Source of the DNA: CAZRRV01 sp045660865
GTDB lineage: Bacteria; Bacillota; Clostridia; Oscillospirales; Acutalibacteraceae
Direction: 5' to 3'
DNA length: 64,000 bases
Assembly (NCBI GenBank): GCA_045660865.1
Contig: JAZREP010000016.1
Coordinates: 5,428 to 69,427 of the forward strand
Part shown: one piece after another, positions 42,094-50,933 of the stretch
Numbering within the stretch: the first letter of the stretch is position 1
How the letters are laid out: every line of letters begins with the position of its first letter
Position numbers and translations under genes: made by a program
Notes under the pieces: generated by a model
What the model was told of the DNA's origin: nothing
Database searches by the model: none
What the model saw: only the letters and a program-made list of their open reading frames with translations

Positions 42094-44463
42094 TTATTTT
42101 AATTGAGTTTCTGCAAAGCGTACTGTTTCCATAGCGTCACGACAGTATTTGTCGGCGTTGATTTGCTTTGCATATTCTTCTGTCATTACTGCACCGCCTA
42201 CTACGACCTTACAGCAGGGCAGAGCCAAATGCAATTCTTTTACTGTCTCTGCCATAGCAGGTACAGTTGTTGTCATCAATGCGCTAAGGCAAACAAGCTT
42301 AGCCTTTTCTTTAACCGCAGTATCAACAACAACCTGGGCAGGAACGTCCTTGCCTAAATCAATTACTTCAAAACCATAGTTTTCAAGCAGAATTTTAACA
42401 ATGTTTTTACCAATATCGTGAATGTCACCTTTAACGGTAGCAAGTATAATGGGCGGGAAATCACGTTTGATATTCTCGCTTGCCATCGCCTTTTTTATAA
42501 CCTCAAAAGCGCATTTTGCGGCTTCGGCGCTCATAAGTAGTTGTGGTAAGAAAATAGTGTTATTTTCAAAACCCTTACCGACATTGTCTAACGCCGGTAT
42601 AACATACTCATTTACAAGCTTTAATGCCTCTGTATCAACTAACATTTGTTTGGTTAATTGTTCGGTTTGCTCTTTTAATCCCTTTTCAATTCCCGCCTGT
42701 AGACCTTCAGTCTTTTGATGCGAAGCCTTATTTACCTTAAGCGTTGGCGCAATTTCAGTATGTTCAGTGGCAAAAGCAATATAATCGGTACATTGAGCAT
42801 CAAGACCGCTAAGCGCTAGAAAGCTGTGATAAGCCTTCATCATTTCAAAGGAATTGGGGTTCATAATAGCGGCGCTTAAACCTGCCTGCAAAGCCATAGT
42901 GAAAAATGCAGAATTGATATAATCACGATTTGGTAAACCAAATGATATATTTGAAACACCAAGTATTGTTTTGCCTCCTGCATTATATATCAATTTAATG
43001 CAATCCAATGTGGCTTTTGCGGCATTTGTATCGGAGCTAATCGCCATAGCCAACGGGTCTATGATAATATCTTTTGCCGAAATGCCGTATTCAGCGGCGG
43101 TAGAATATATCTTTTTAGCAATTTCAAAACGGCCTTCTGCTGTGACGGGTATACCGCTTTCATCTAAGGTTAAACCTACAACAACACCGCCGTATTTTTT
43201 AACAAGCGGGAAAACGGCTGCCATACTATCGGCTTTTCCGTTAACCGAGTTTACCATCGGCTTGCCGTTATAACGGCGCATAGCCTTTTCTAAAGCAACC
43301 TCATTGGAAGTATCAATCTGTAACGGTAAATCCAAAACGCCTTGCAACTCTGTAACAGCGGTCAGCATCATTTCAGGCTCGTTTATTTCGGGCAAACCTA
43401 CATTAACATCTAAAACATCTGCACCGAGCTCCTGCTGGCGCAGACCCTCGTTTAAGATATAATCAATATCACCATTGCGCAAAGCTTCTTTAAAGCGTGA
43501 CTTTCCCGTGGGATTGATGCGCTCACCTATAAGGATTGGCTTTTTATTGAACAAAACAGTATGGGTGTATGAAGAAATTACTGTTTCGCCTTTATCGGTT
43601 GGCGCAGAGTAAGGAATATCACGAGTAGATTCAACAAGCTTTTTAATGTATTCAGGGGTAGTGCCGCAGCAGCCGCCTAAAATGCCAACACCTAGGGTGG
43701 CTATTTCACGCATTATATCGGCAAAAGCATCTGCATCAACATCAAATACAGTTTTACCGTTTTCAACACGAGGCAGTCCAGCGTTAGGGTTAACAATAAT
43801 CGGCAAAGAGGAGTGAGCACAATACTCGCTAATGCAAGGTAGCATTTGTTTGGGACCTAAACTGCAGTTTATACCTATAGCATCGACACCCAAGCCCTCA
43901 AGCATTGCAATCATTGCGTGCGGGTCGGCACCTGTTAATAACTTTTGTTTAGCATCAAAAACATTGGTGACAAAAATGGGCAGTTTAGAGTTTTCCTTGG
44001 CGGCTATAACTGCTGCTTTGGTTTCTAAACTGTCATTCATAGTTTCAATTAAAATTAAATCGGTTTGGTCTTTTGCGGCAAGGATTTGTTCAGAGAAAAG
44101 CTTTACTGCATCTTCAAAATCTAAGTTTCCCAAAGGCTTTAACAGTTTGCCGGTAGGACCAATATCCAATGCAATATACTTATCATCACAAGCCGCTTGT
44201 CGAACAGCCTCTTTAGCGTTAACTATTGCCGCTTCGATAATTTCTGCATAATTTTGAGCCTTCAAGCTGTTTGCGCCGAAGGTGTTGGTGCAGATTATAT
44301 CACAGCCTGCCTCCAAATAGCTTTTATGCATAGCAATTACTGTTTGGGGCGCGGTAAGGTTTAGGGTGTACGGAACTTCATCATACCCTAAAGACTGTAG
44401 ATACGTACCTGCACTGCCGTCAAAATATAAACGTTCAGAACGTATCTTTTCTAATATTTTCAT
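42094..44463 (-). CDS. metH: B12-dependent methionine synthase, core modules only
   Basis: This 789-residue enzyme transfers the methyl group of methyl-tetrahydrofolate to homocysteine through cobalamin. Modules in order: homocysteine domain with zinc Cys in GINCSLGP and GGCCGTTPEY (about 1-290), pterin-binding barrel (about 300-560), cobalamin helical cap, and the B12 Rossmann module with GDIHDIGKN, where the His replaces the cobalt ligand (about 660-789). The C-terminal SAM reactivation domain of E. coli MetH is absent, as is usual in Clostridia, so another protein must reactivate oxidised cobalamin. It lies 3 bases after metF. Confidence 0.94.
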   Translation of the reverse strand: MKILEKIRSERLYFDGSAGTYLQSLGYDEVPYTLNLTAPQTVIAMHKSYLEAGCDIICTNTFGANSLKAQNYAEIIEAAIVNAKEAVRQAACDDKYIALDIGPTGKLLKPLGNLDFEDAVKLFSEQILAAKDQTDLILIETMNDSLETKAAVIAAKENSKLPIFVTNVFDAKQKLLTGADPHAMIAMLEGLGVDAIGINCSLGPKQMLPCISEYCAHSSLPIIVNPNAGLPRVENGKTVFDVDADAFADIMREIATLGVGILGGCCGTTPEYIKKLVESTRDIPYSAPTDKGETVISSYTHTVLFNKKPILIGERINPTGKSRFKEALRNGDIDYILNEGLRQQELGADVLDVNVGLPEINEPEMMLTAVTELQGVLDLPLQIDTSNEVALEKAMRRYNGKPMVNSVNGKADSMAAVFPLVKKYGGVVVGLTLDESGIPVTAEGRFEIAKKIYSTAAEYGISAKDIIIDPLAMAISSDTNAAKATLDCIKLIYNAGGKTILGVSNISFGLPNRDYINSAFFTMALQAGLSAAIMNPNSFEMMKAYHSFLALSGLDAQCTDYIAFATEHTEIAPTLKVNKASHQKTEGLQAGIEKGLKEQTEQLTKQMLVDTEALKLVNEYVIPALDNVGKGFENNTIFLPQLLMSAEAAKCAFEVIKKAMASENIKRDFPPIILATVKGDIHDIGKNIVKILLENYGFEVIDLGKDVPAQVVVDTAVKEKAKLVCLSALMTTTVPAMAETVKELHLALPCCKVVVGGAVMTEEYAKQINADKYCRDAMETVRFAETQLK

Positions 44464-44466
44464 AAT

Positions 44467-45348
44467 CTAATTATCCTTAGTGTTCGGAATAATATCGGAA
44501 AGATTGCTTTGTATTTTCGCTGCAACCTCCGGCTTGTTCATAGAATAAACGTGTATAGCGTTTACGCCGTTAGCCAAAAGGTCAATAATCTGCTCGGTGG
44601 CATAGGCAATACCTGCCTGCTTCATTGCATCGGGATTATTACCGAAGCGGTCAAGAATAGAAATGAAGCGTTGCGGCAAAGCTGTGCCAGAAAGGGAACA
44701 AATGCGTTTAATCTGGTTTGCGTTGGTTACAGGCATAATTCCGGCAACAACGGGAACAGAAATACCGGCTTCTCTAATTTTGTATAAAAAGCGGTAAAGA
44801 ATGTTGTTGTCAAAAAACATTTGTGTAGTTAAAAACTCACAACCGCAGTCAACCTTTTCTTTTAAATAACGTATATCTTCGCTGGAGTTTTTTGATTCAG
44901 GGTGACATTCGGGGTAACAGGCACCGCCAACGCAAAAATCTCCAAATTTTTTGATTTGTGTAATCAGTTCAGAGGCGTAATGATAATGAACTTCGCCATC
45001 GTAGGTGAAATCGTTTGGAATATCACCGCGTAAGGCAAGAATGTTTTTGATGCCTGCATCTTTAAGGGACTGCAACTGATGTTCAATTGTATTTTTTGAG
45101 GAGGTTACGCAAGTAAGATGAGCCAAAGCGGTTATGTTGTAATTATGTAACAAGTCGGCGGCAATATCTATGGTATAAGCACTTGTGCCGCCGCCTGCAC
45201 CGTAAGTAACACTCATATAATCCGGGTGCAGATTGGCTATTTCGTGTGTGGCTTCTTTAACAGTATCAAATGTGTCACTGCTTTTTGGCGGAAAAACCTC
45301 AAAAGAGAGTGTAGGCTCGCCTTTTTCAAACAATTGAGAAAGTTTCAT
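44467..45348 (-). CDS. metF: Methylenetetrahydrofolate reductase
   Basis: MetF reduces 5,10-methylene-THF to 5-methyl-THF, the methyl donor for MetH. The 293-residue TIM-barrel protein begins with PTLSFEVFPPKS and has HLTCVTSS, NILALRGDIPND and DYMSVTYGAGGG, the family's flavin and folate sites. ATG 45348 follows AGAGG by 9 bases; an in-frame ATG at 45369 is less likely. It lies 41 bases after argS and directly before metH, so the two methionine steps are coexpressed. Confidence 0.94.
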   Translation of the reverse strand: MKLSQLFEKGEPTLSFEVFPPKSSDTFDTVKEATHEIANLHPDYMSVTYGAGGGTSAYTIDIAADLLHNYNITALAHLTCVTSSKNTIEHQLQSLKDAGIKNILALRGDIPNDFTYDGEVHYHYASELITQIKKFGDFCVGGACYPECHPESKNSSEDIRYLKEKVDCGCEFLTTQMFFDNNILYRFLYKIREAGISVPVVAGIMPVTNANQIKRICSLSGTALPQRFISILDRFGNNPDAMKQAGIAYATEQIIDLLANGVNAIHVYSMNKPEVAAKIQSNLSDIIPNTKDN

Positions 45349-45389
45349 TAAGCAAAACCTCTTTTGCAAAATAATTTAAAGTTCTAAAA

Positions 45390-47081
45390 TTACATAGTTT
45401 CAGGTGCAGTAATTTTAAGCATATTAAGTACGTTGCGGATTACTAAAGCTGTTGCCTTGCAAAGGTCTAAACGAGCCTTCATTAAGGATTCATCCTCCAG
45501 TCGAACACGGCAAGCATTGTAAAACTTGTGGAATAAGGTGGCCAAACTGTATACATAGCGGGTGATTCTGGCAGAATCATAGCTTTTAGCTGATGCAACA
45601 ATTTCATCCGGCAGTATAGATAAATGGCGGATAAGCTCACGTTCTTCAGGTGTGTTCAAGCAGTCATACAGCTTGTCATCAGGTGTGCTGTCAATTAAAC
45701 CGCTGTCCTCAACTGAGCGAAGAATACTGCAAATTCTTGCGTGTGCGTATTGAACGTAATATACAGGGTTGGAGCTTGATTGCTCAACCGCAAGGTCTAA
45801 GTCAAATTCAAGATGTGTGTTAGGCTCTTTGGAATTAAATATAAAACGAGCCGCATCTAAAGGAACTTCTTCTAAAAGTGTTTTAAGAGAAATTGATTTA
45901 CCTGTACGCTTTGATACCTTTACAACCTCGCCGTCACGCATAAGACGTACCAATTGCATCAATACAATGTCAAGCTTGTTGCCGTCTAAACCAATAGCGT
46001 CCATAGCACCTTTTAAACGTGCAACGTGGCCGTGATGGTCAGCACCCCAAACATTTATAACCTTATCAAAACCGCGTACAGCAAACTTATTGTAATGGTA
46101 AGCAATATCTGCCGCAAAATAGGTGGGGTTTCCGTTGGCACGAACTAAAACCTCGTCCTTGCTGCCGCCGTATTCGGTAGCCTTGTACCACAAAGCACCG
46201 TCTTTTTCGTAGGTAAGACCGTTTTCCTTCATTTTATTTAAAATGCGGTCAAGGTCACCATTGTTATAAAGCTCAGACTCTTTAAACCATACATCGTATT
46301 TGATGCGATAGGTTAAAAGGTCTTTCTCTAAATTTGCGATATTAAGCGGTAAAGCATAATCAACCAAAGCCTGCTTACGAGTATCCTCATCAGCCGAAAC
46401 GAATTTGTCACCGTGAATATTAGAAAACTCTTTTGCACGCTCGGTTATATCAGCGCCTTGGTATCCATCCTCGGGGAAGGGAAGCGACGGGTCATAAATC
46501 TGCAAATATCTGGCTTCAAGTGAAGCGGCAAACTTTTGTATTTGGTTACCGGCATCATTAACATAGAATTCACGAGTTACGTCATAGCCTGCATAATCTA
46601 AAACTGCCGCAAGGCAATCACCTAATGCGCCGCCACGAGCGTTACCGATGTGCATTGGACCGGTGGGGTTAGCTGAAACAAATTCAACCATAACCTTTTT
46701 GTTTTGGCCGTAATCACTGCGGCCGTAGTTTTCGCCTTGGCTCAGCACATCTGCCAAAACAGAGGAGTAATATCTGTCTGATAAAAACAGGTTAATAAAT
46801 CCGGGCCCTGCAATTTCTGCTTTGGCTACCGGCACTAAGTTTAAATCAAGATGAGCCGTAATGGCCTCTGCAATCTTGCGGGGAGCCAAGCGCATAGCTT
46901 TTGCCCAAACCATAGCCGCATTAATGGCAAAATCACCATGGGCACGGTCAGCTGGAGTTTCAATATAAAAATCCGGAAGCTCACCCTCAAAATTAAGTTC
47001 GCCTGCCAATTTGGCGGCGGTTGCTGCATTGATAACGGCGGCTTTTATATTGTTGATTGTTTCTTTAACGATTTGTGACAT
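45390..47081 (-). CDS. argS: Arginyl-tRNA synthetase
   Basis: ArgRS charges tRNA-Arg with arginine; two tRNA-Arg genes (TCT and ACG) are in this window. The 563-residue protein has an N-terminal Add-1 domain, the class I motif PTGPMHIGNARGG near residue 130-142, FVNDAGNQI-like YVNDAGNQI, and a KMSKS-like VSKRTGKSI near 395, with a DALR anticodon domain at the end. DUF1934 precedes it by 1 base, an arrangement typical of Firmicutes. Confidence 0.95.
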   Translation of the reverse strand: MSQIVKETINNIKAAVINAATAAKLAGELNFEGELPDFYIETPADRAHGDFAINAAMVWAKAMRLAPRKIAEAITAHLDLNLVPVAKAEIAGPGFINLFLSDRYYSSVLADVLSQGENYGRSDYGQNKKVMVEFVSANPTGPMHIGNARGGALGDCLAAVLDYAGYDVTREFYVNDAGNQIQKFAASLEARYLQIYDPSLPFPEDGYQGADITERAKEFSNIHGDKFVSADEDTRKQALVDYALPLNIANLEKDLLTYRIKYDVWFKESELYNNGDLDRILNKMKENGLTYEKDGALWYKATEYGGSKDEVLVRANGNPTYFAADIAYHYNKFAVRGFDKVINVWGADHHGHVARLKGAMDAIGLDGNKLDIVLMQLVRLMRDGEVVKVSKRTGKSISLKTLLEEVPLDAARFIFNSKEPNTHLEFDLDLAVEQSSSNPVYYVQYAHARICSILRSVEDSGLIDSTPDDKLYDCLNTPEERELIRHLSILPDEIVASAKSYDSARITRYVYSLATLFHKFYNACRVRLEDESLMKARLDLCKATALVIRNVLNMLKITAPETM

Positions 47082-47082
47082 C

Positions 47083-47502
47083 TTATACTTCCTCTACTAC
47101 AATTTCCAATTCGTTTTTGCTTAGCAAACTGCTATTTATATCGAGAGTGTAGCTCATATAGAGGCGACCCCCGTTTTGATTTAATTCGTTTTTTATAGTT
47201 TCACCGAAAACTCCCAGCATTGCAGAGCCAAACTCCATACCGTAATGACATAGATTACGCTGCCCTTTTTCAACAGTTAAGCGGCTTTGAACAGGACCTG
47301 AGCGTTGCAAAACTACCTTTTTATCTTCATCAATATGCAAAGTAGTGGTTACACCCTGCACACCAAACGAAGTGCTGTCATCATAACTTATACAGAAACG
47401 ACCATCACGCTGACCGAATTTCCCGACTGTGAAATATTCAATACAATCGTCACCGGCGCCGCTGTGCTGAGTTCCTTTGATATTAACTGTAACTTCACGC
47501 AT
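47083..47502 (-). CDS. DUF1934 family protein (YwiB-like)
   Basis: A 139-residue beta-barrel-like protein with the DUF1934 pattern: VTVNIKGTQ at the start, IEYFTVGKF, and CHYGMEFGSAMLGVFGETI. Proteins of this family lie directly before argS in many Firmicutes, as here, and have a lipocalin-like fold of unknown function. It overlaps murI by 8 bases and ends 1 base before argS. No catalytic residues can be named. Confidence 0.88.
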   Translation of the reverse strand: MREVTVNIKGTQHSGAGDDCIEYFTVGKFGQRDGRFCISYDDSTSFGVQGVTTTLHIDEDKKVVLQRSGPVQSRLTVEKGQRNLCHYGMEFGSAMLGVFGETIKNELNQNGGRLYMSYTLDINSSLLSKNELEIVVEEV

Positions 47503-48322
47503 GGTTTTTATAATCCTTCAAATCAATACATTTTACACGGTCTTTAATGTCGTACCCCATTAATATTGAGGCAGTTTTAGAAAATGATGCCGTGTGGTCG
47601 CTAACAAAAAAGCTGTGAGTTCCGTCCGAGTGGTTTTCGTTAATGGCATCATTTTGAATAAGATGCTGATGCACAGCCTTTGCTACCGATTCACCGGGAT
47701 TTATCAACACCGTGTCTTTTCCCATAATATCTCCAATAATATCTTTTAAAATGGGGTAGTGGGTGCAGCCTAAAATCAGCGTATCAACATTTTGTTCTAT
47801 TAAAGGCTCTAAATAGCGCCTTGTCGCAGAAACTGTTACGGCATCATCACGAGCTATCCAGCCAGCCTCAACTAATGGCGCTAATAAAGGGCAGGATTTA
47901 GAAAAAACCTCAGCAGATGGATTATGTTCTTTTACAGCACGTTCAAAAGCGCCGCTTTTTATAGTGGCACTTGTGCCGATTACACCGATTCGGTTGTTGC
48001 GAGTAGCCTTTGCCGCAGCCTTTGCTGCAGGCTCAACTACGCCTAAAAAGGGGACAGGTAACATATTTGCTGTATGTGGGGCTACCGAACTTACAGTGCC
48101 GCAAGCAGCGACAATAATTTTAACGTCCCTAGTTAAAAGAAAATTTTCGTCCTCTAACGCATATTTTGCAATGGTTTGTGCGCTGCGTGTTCCGTAAGGG
48201 ACACGACCGGTATCACCGAAATAAACGATATTCTCATTCGGCAAGAGTTTTGCAATTTGCCGCACAACTGTTAATCCGCCAAGTCCGGAATCAAAAACAC
48301 CGATGGCTTTACTGTTTGGCAC
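47495..48322 (-). CDS. murI: Glutamate racemase
   Basis: MurI makes D-glutamate for peptidoglycan. The 275-residue protein shows GVFDSGLGGLTVV (8-20), YFGDTGRVPYG, the first catalytic Cys in VAACGTVSS and the second in LGCTHYPIL. The aspartates and the two cysteines needed for the two-base mechanism are in place. It lies 11 bases after the LCP gene, so two wall-related genes start this six-gene operon. Confidence 0.96.
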   Translation of the reverse strand: MPNSKAIGVFDSGLGGLTVVRQIAKLLPNENIVYFGDTGRVPYGTRSAQTIAKYALEDENFLLTRDVKIIVAACGTVSSVAPHTANMLPVPFLGVVEPAAKAAAKATRNNRIGVIGTSATIKSGAFERAVKEHNPSAEVFSKSCPLLAPLVEAGWIARDDAVTVSATRRYLEPLIEQNVDTLILGCTHYPILKDIIGDIMGKDTVLINPGESVAKAVHQHLIQNDAINENHSDGTHSFFVSDHTASFSKTASILMGYDIKDRVKCIDLKDYKNHA

Positions 48323-48333
48323 AAAATCACTCC

Positions 48334-49377
48334 TTATTTTGTACTGGATTTGTCGTTTTCTTCGGAGTCCCCGTAAATGAATTCATGTATACGGTCTGCC
48401 GCAGCAGAGATATTATAGCGGTAAACCCAACCAGCTTTTTTATAGTTGCCGCCCTTAACATTTTTATCAAGCTTGGGGTTAGGCACATAGGTTGATTCAA
48501 TAGTTCCAAGGCTTGAAACCATAGGTGCATAGGAAATGATTTCCGAATAGCTTAAAGAGGTTTCAACATGCTTCATAACGGCCTTTAATATTCCGGGATA
48601 TTTTGATACGTTTGTGTTTTTTACTTTTTCCAGCAAAAGCCCCAATACCTTAGCTTGGCGTTGGGAACGAACCGCATCACTGTCAATTTTACGGATTCGT
48701 GAATAATGCATAGCCTGCAGTCCGTTAAGATGTACCTTGCCGGATTTTTTTACATGGGGTGATTTATAAGAAGCTTTAAAATCTTCAGTATCAATTAGCC
48801 AGTTTATTTGTTTGCGTTCTTTTTCGGTTATTTCAAGGTCAATTCCGCCCATAATATCAATTATGTCAGCCAGCATTGAAAAGTTAACGGTTACATAGTC
48901 GGTTATGTTGAGTTTAAAGTTTTTGTTAATGGTATTGATGGCTAAGACAGGACCACCCAGCGCATAAGCAGAGTTAATTTTTTTGAAGTCATGACCTGTA
49001 ACCGGCACATAACTGTCACGCAAAATAGAGGTGGTTTTTATGGTCTTTTCTTTTGTGTTGACCGAGAGGATAATGATAGAGTCAGAACGACCGGATGGGT
49101 TTTTTGTGTTTCTTGCATCAACACCGAAAAGGGCTATGTTAATTATTCCTCTTTCCAAATTGGAAGAATCACTAGTAATACCTAACTGGTCTAAATCGTT
49201 AGTAATTTCGTTATGGTTCATGTCGCCCATATAATACCATACGGCGCCCATAAACGCAGAGGTTAAAGTAGAAAAGATAAGTACGATACTTAATATGACA
49301 TTAGCAACAATTAACCTCTTTTTTCTCTTTTTAAAATTGCCTGAAATTTTTACAGCTTCGCTGATTTTCTTTTTCAT
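48334..49377 (-). CDS. LytR-CpsA-Psr (LCP) family protein
   Basis: The 347-residue protein has a cytosolic basic N-terminus, one membrane segment (about 21-50) and an extracellular LCP domain with IALFGVDARN, GRSDSIIIL, then KTTSILRDSYV, and HYSRIRKIDSDAVRSQRQ. LCP proteins transfer undecaprenyl-linked teichoic acids or polysaccharides to peptidoglycan, so it may anchor the rhamnose-containing polymer of the 23-38 kb locus. That link is inferred. It begins the operon through metH. Confidence 0.92.
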   Translation of the reverse strand: MKKKISEAVKISGNFKKRKKRLIVANVILSIVLIFSTLTSAFMGAVWYYMGDMNHNEITNDLDQLGITSDSSNLERGIINIALFGVDARNTKNPSGRSDSIIILSVNTKEKTIKTTSILRDSYVPVTGHDFKKINSAYALGGPVLAINTINKNFKLNITDYVTVNFSMLADIIDIMGGIDLEITEKERKQINWLIDTEDFKASYKSPHVKKSGKVHLNGLQAMHYSRIRKIDSDAVRSQRQAKVLGLLLEKVKNTNVSKYPGILKAVMKHVETSLSYSEIISYAPMVSSLGTIESTYVPNPKLDKNVKGGNYKKAGWVYRYNISAAADRIHEFIYGDSEENDKSSTK

Positions 49378-49426
49378 TTAATTACTTCCTATCTATAGGT
49401 CTTAACATCAAAGCAAATGTATAATA

Positions 49427-49456
49427 ATTCTACCACAATTGTACTTGTATAGTCAA
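49427..49456 (-). promoter_or_regulatory. Promoter of the LCP-murI-argS-metFH operon
   Basis: On the minus strand TTGACT (49456-49451), an 18-base spacer and TAGAAT (49432-49427) lie about 50 bases before the LCP start. Confidence 0.55.
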
Positions 49457-49489
49457 TATTTTTTAAAAAATAGGTATTATTATTTTATC

Positions 49490-49518
49490 TTGCAAAATTA
49501 TAAAAAAAGTAATATACT
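49490..49518 (+). promoter_or_regulatory. Promoter of trkA-trkH
   Basis: TTGCAA (49490-49495), a 17-base spacer and TATACT (49513-49518) precede trkA by about 40 bases. Confidence 0.65.
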
Positions 49519-49556
49519 GTTCTTGATAAAATAATTTTATTTTTGGAGACGAAGAA

Positions 49557-50927
49557 ATGAATATTATTATTGTCGGAGCCGGTAAGGTTGGTACAACACT
49601 GGCAGAAAGCCTCAGCCGTGAGGGACACGGGATAACCTTGATGGATAATGACCCGGAGGTTTTACAACAAGCGCTTTCTACACTAGATGTTCAAGGCGTA
49701 GTTGGAAACGGTACAAGTTATCATACACAGATGGAGGCAGGGGTTTTAAACGCTGATTTGCTGATTGCTGTCACCAGCTCGGATGAGATAAATATGTTAT
49801 CTTGTTTGATAGCTAAAAAAGCCGGTAATTGCCAGACCGTTGCGCGTGTACGCAATCCGGAGTACTTTAATGAAATCGATTATATAAAAGAGGAATTAGG
49901 TCTTTCTATGGCGGTTAATCCTGAGCGTGCTGCTGCTAGGGATATAATGCGCTTAATTCAAATCCCCTCTGCAATGGAGGTAGAAACCTTTGCCCGTGGC
50001 CGCTTACATGTGGTTAAACTTAAAATTTTGCCGGATACAATTATGAACGGTATCCGTGTGGCAGATTTGTCTGCGCAAATAAATAATAATTTCCTTGTCT
50101 GTATCGTAGAGCGAGATGGTGAGGTTATAATTCCTGACGGTAATACAGTATTGCAAGCAGGTGACCAGATTGCTCTGTGCGTTCCGTTGGTGGAAACAGC
50201 ATCTTTGTTGCACAAATTGACTAAGGATAAAAAACACCGCATTAAAAAAGTTATGATTGCAGGCGGCAGCCGAATTGCCTACTATCTGGCGCAAATGCTG
50301 ATTAAGGCTAAGGTGTCTGTAAAAATCATTGAAAAGAATAAAGCCAAATGCGAATTGTTCAGCGAACAACTTCCCGAAGCGGTAATTATTTGCGGTGACG
50401 CTACCGACCAAACTCTGCTTATGGAAGAGGGCTTGGCCGATACCGATGCATTTATTTCACTCACCAACATTGATGAGGAAAATATATTGTTGTCCATTTT
50501 TGCCGGTAGTGCTTCAAAAGCAAAACGCATAACAAAGATTAGTTGGTTGGCGCTAGAAAAAATTATCAATGAACTGCCGGTAGGCAGCGTTGTATACCCG
50601 AAGAATATTACAGCTGAGCGCATAATCCGTTATGTACGCGCAATGCAGAATTCTCTTGGCAGTAATGTTGAAACCCTTTACAGAATGATGAATGGTAGGG
50701 TAGAAGCGCTTGAATTCATTGTAAAAAAAGGCCCCAAATCGGATAAATTTATTGGCATACCGTTGATGGAAATGAACTTAAAAAACAATCTGCTTATTTG
50801 CGGTATCAATCGCAATGGTAAAATCATTACTCCTACAGGTAAAGATGTTTTATTGGAGGGTGATACTGTTGTGGTAGTCACCACCAATGAAGGGTTAAAT
50901 GATTTGAAAGATATTCTAAAGGATTAA
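49557..50927 (+). CDS. trkA: Trk potassium uptake regulatory subunit TrkA
   Basis: TrkA is the cytosolic NAD-binding gating ring of the Trk potassium channel. The 456-residue protein carries two RCK units: MNIIIVGAGKVGTTLAESLS (1-20) with the first dinucleotide loop and a TrkA_C part, then VMIAGGSRIAYYLA near residue 232 with a second, less canonical loop and a further TrkA_C part. It lies 6 bases before trkH. A good GGAGACGAA site precedes the ATG. Confidence 0.95.
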   Translation: MNIIIVGAGKVGTTLAESLSREGHGITLMDNDPEVLQQALSTLDVQGVVGNGTSYHTQMEAGVLNADLLIAVTSSDEINMLSCLIAKKAGNCQTVARVRNPEYFNEIDYIKEELGLSMAVNPERAAARDIMRLIQIPSAMEVETFARGRLHVVKLKILPDTIMNGIRVADLSAQINNNFLVCIVERDGEVIIPDGNTVLQAGDQIALCVPLVETASLLHKLTKDKKHRIKKVMIAGGSRIAYYLAQMLIKAKVSVKIIEKNKAKCELFSEQLPEAVIICGDATDQTLLMEEGLADTDAFISLTNIDEENILLSIFAGSASKAKRITKISWLALEKIINELPVGSVVYPKNITAERIIRYVRAMQNSLGSNVETLYRMMNGRVEALEFIVKKGPKSDKFIGIPLMEMNLKNNLLICGINRNGKIITPTGKDVLLEGDTVVVVTTNEGLNDLKDILKD

Positions 50928-50933
50928 CAGATT

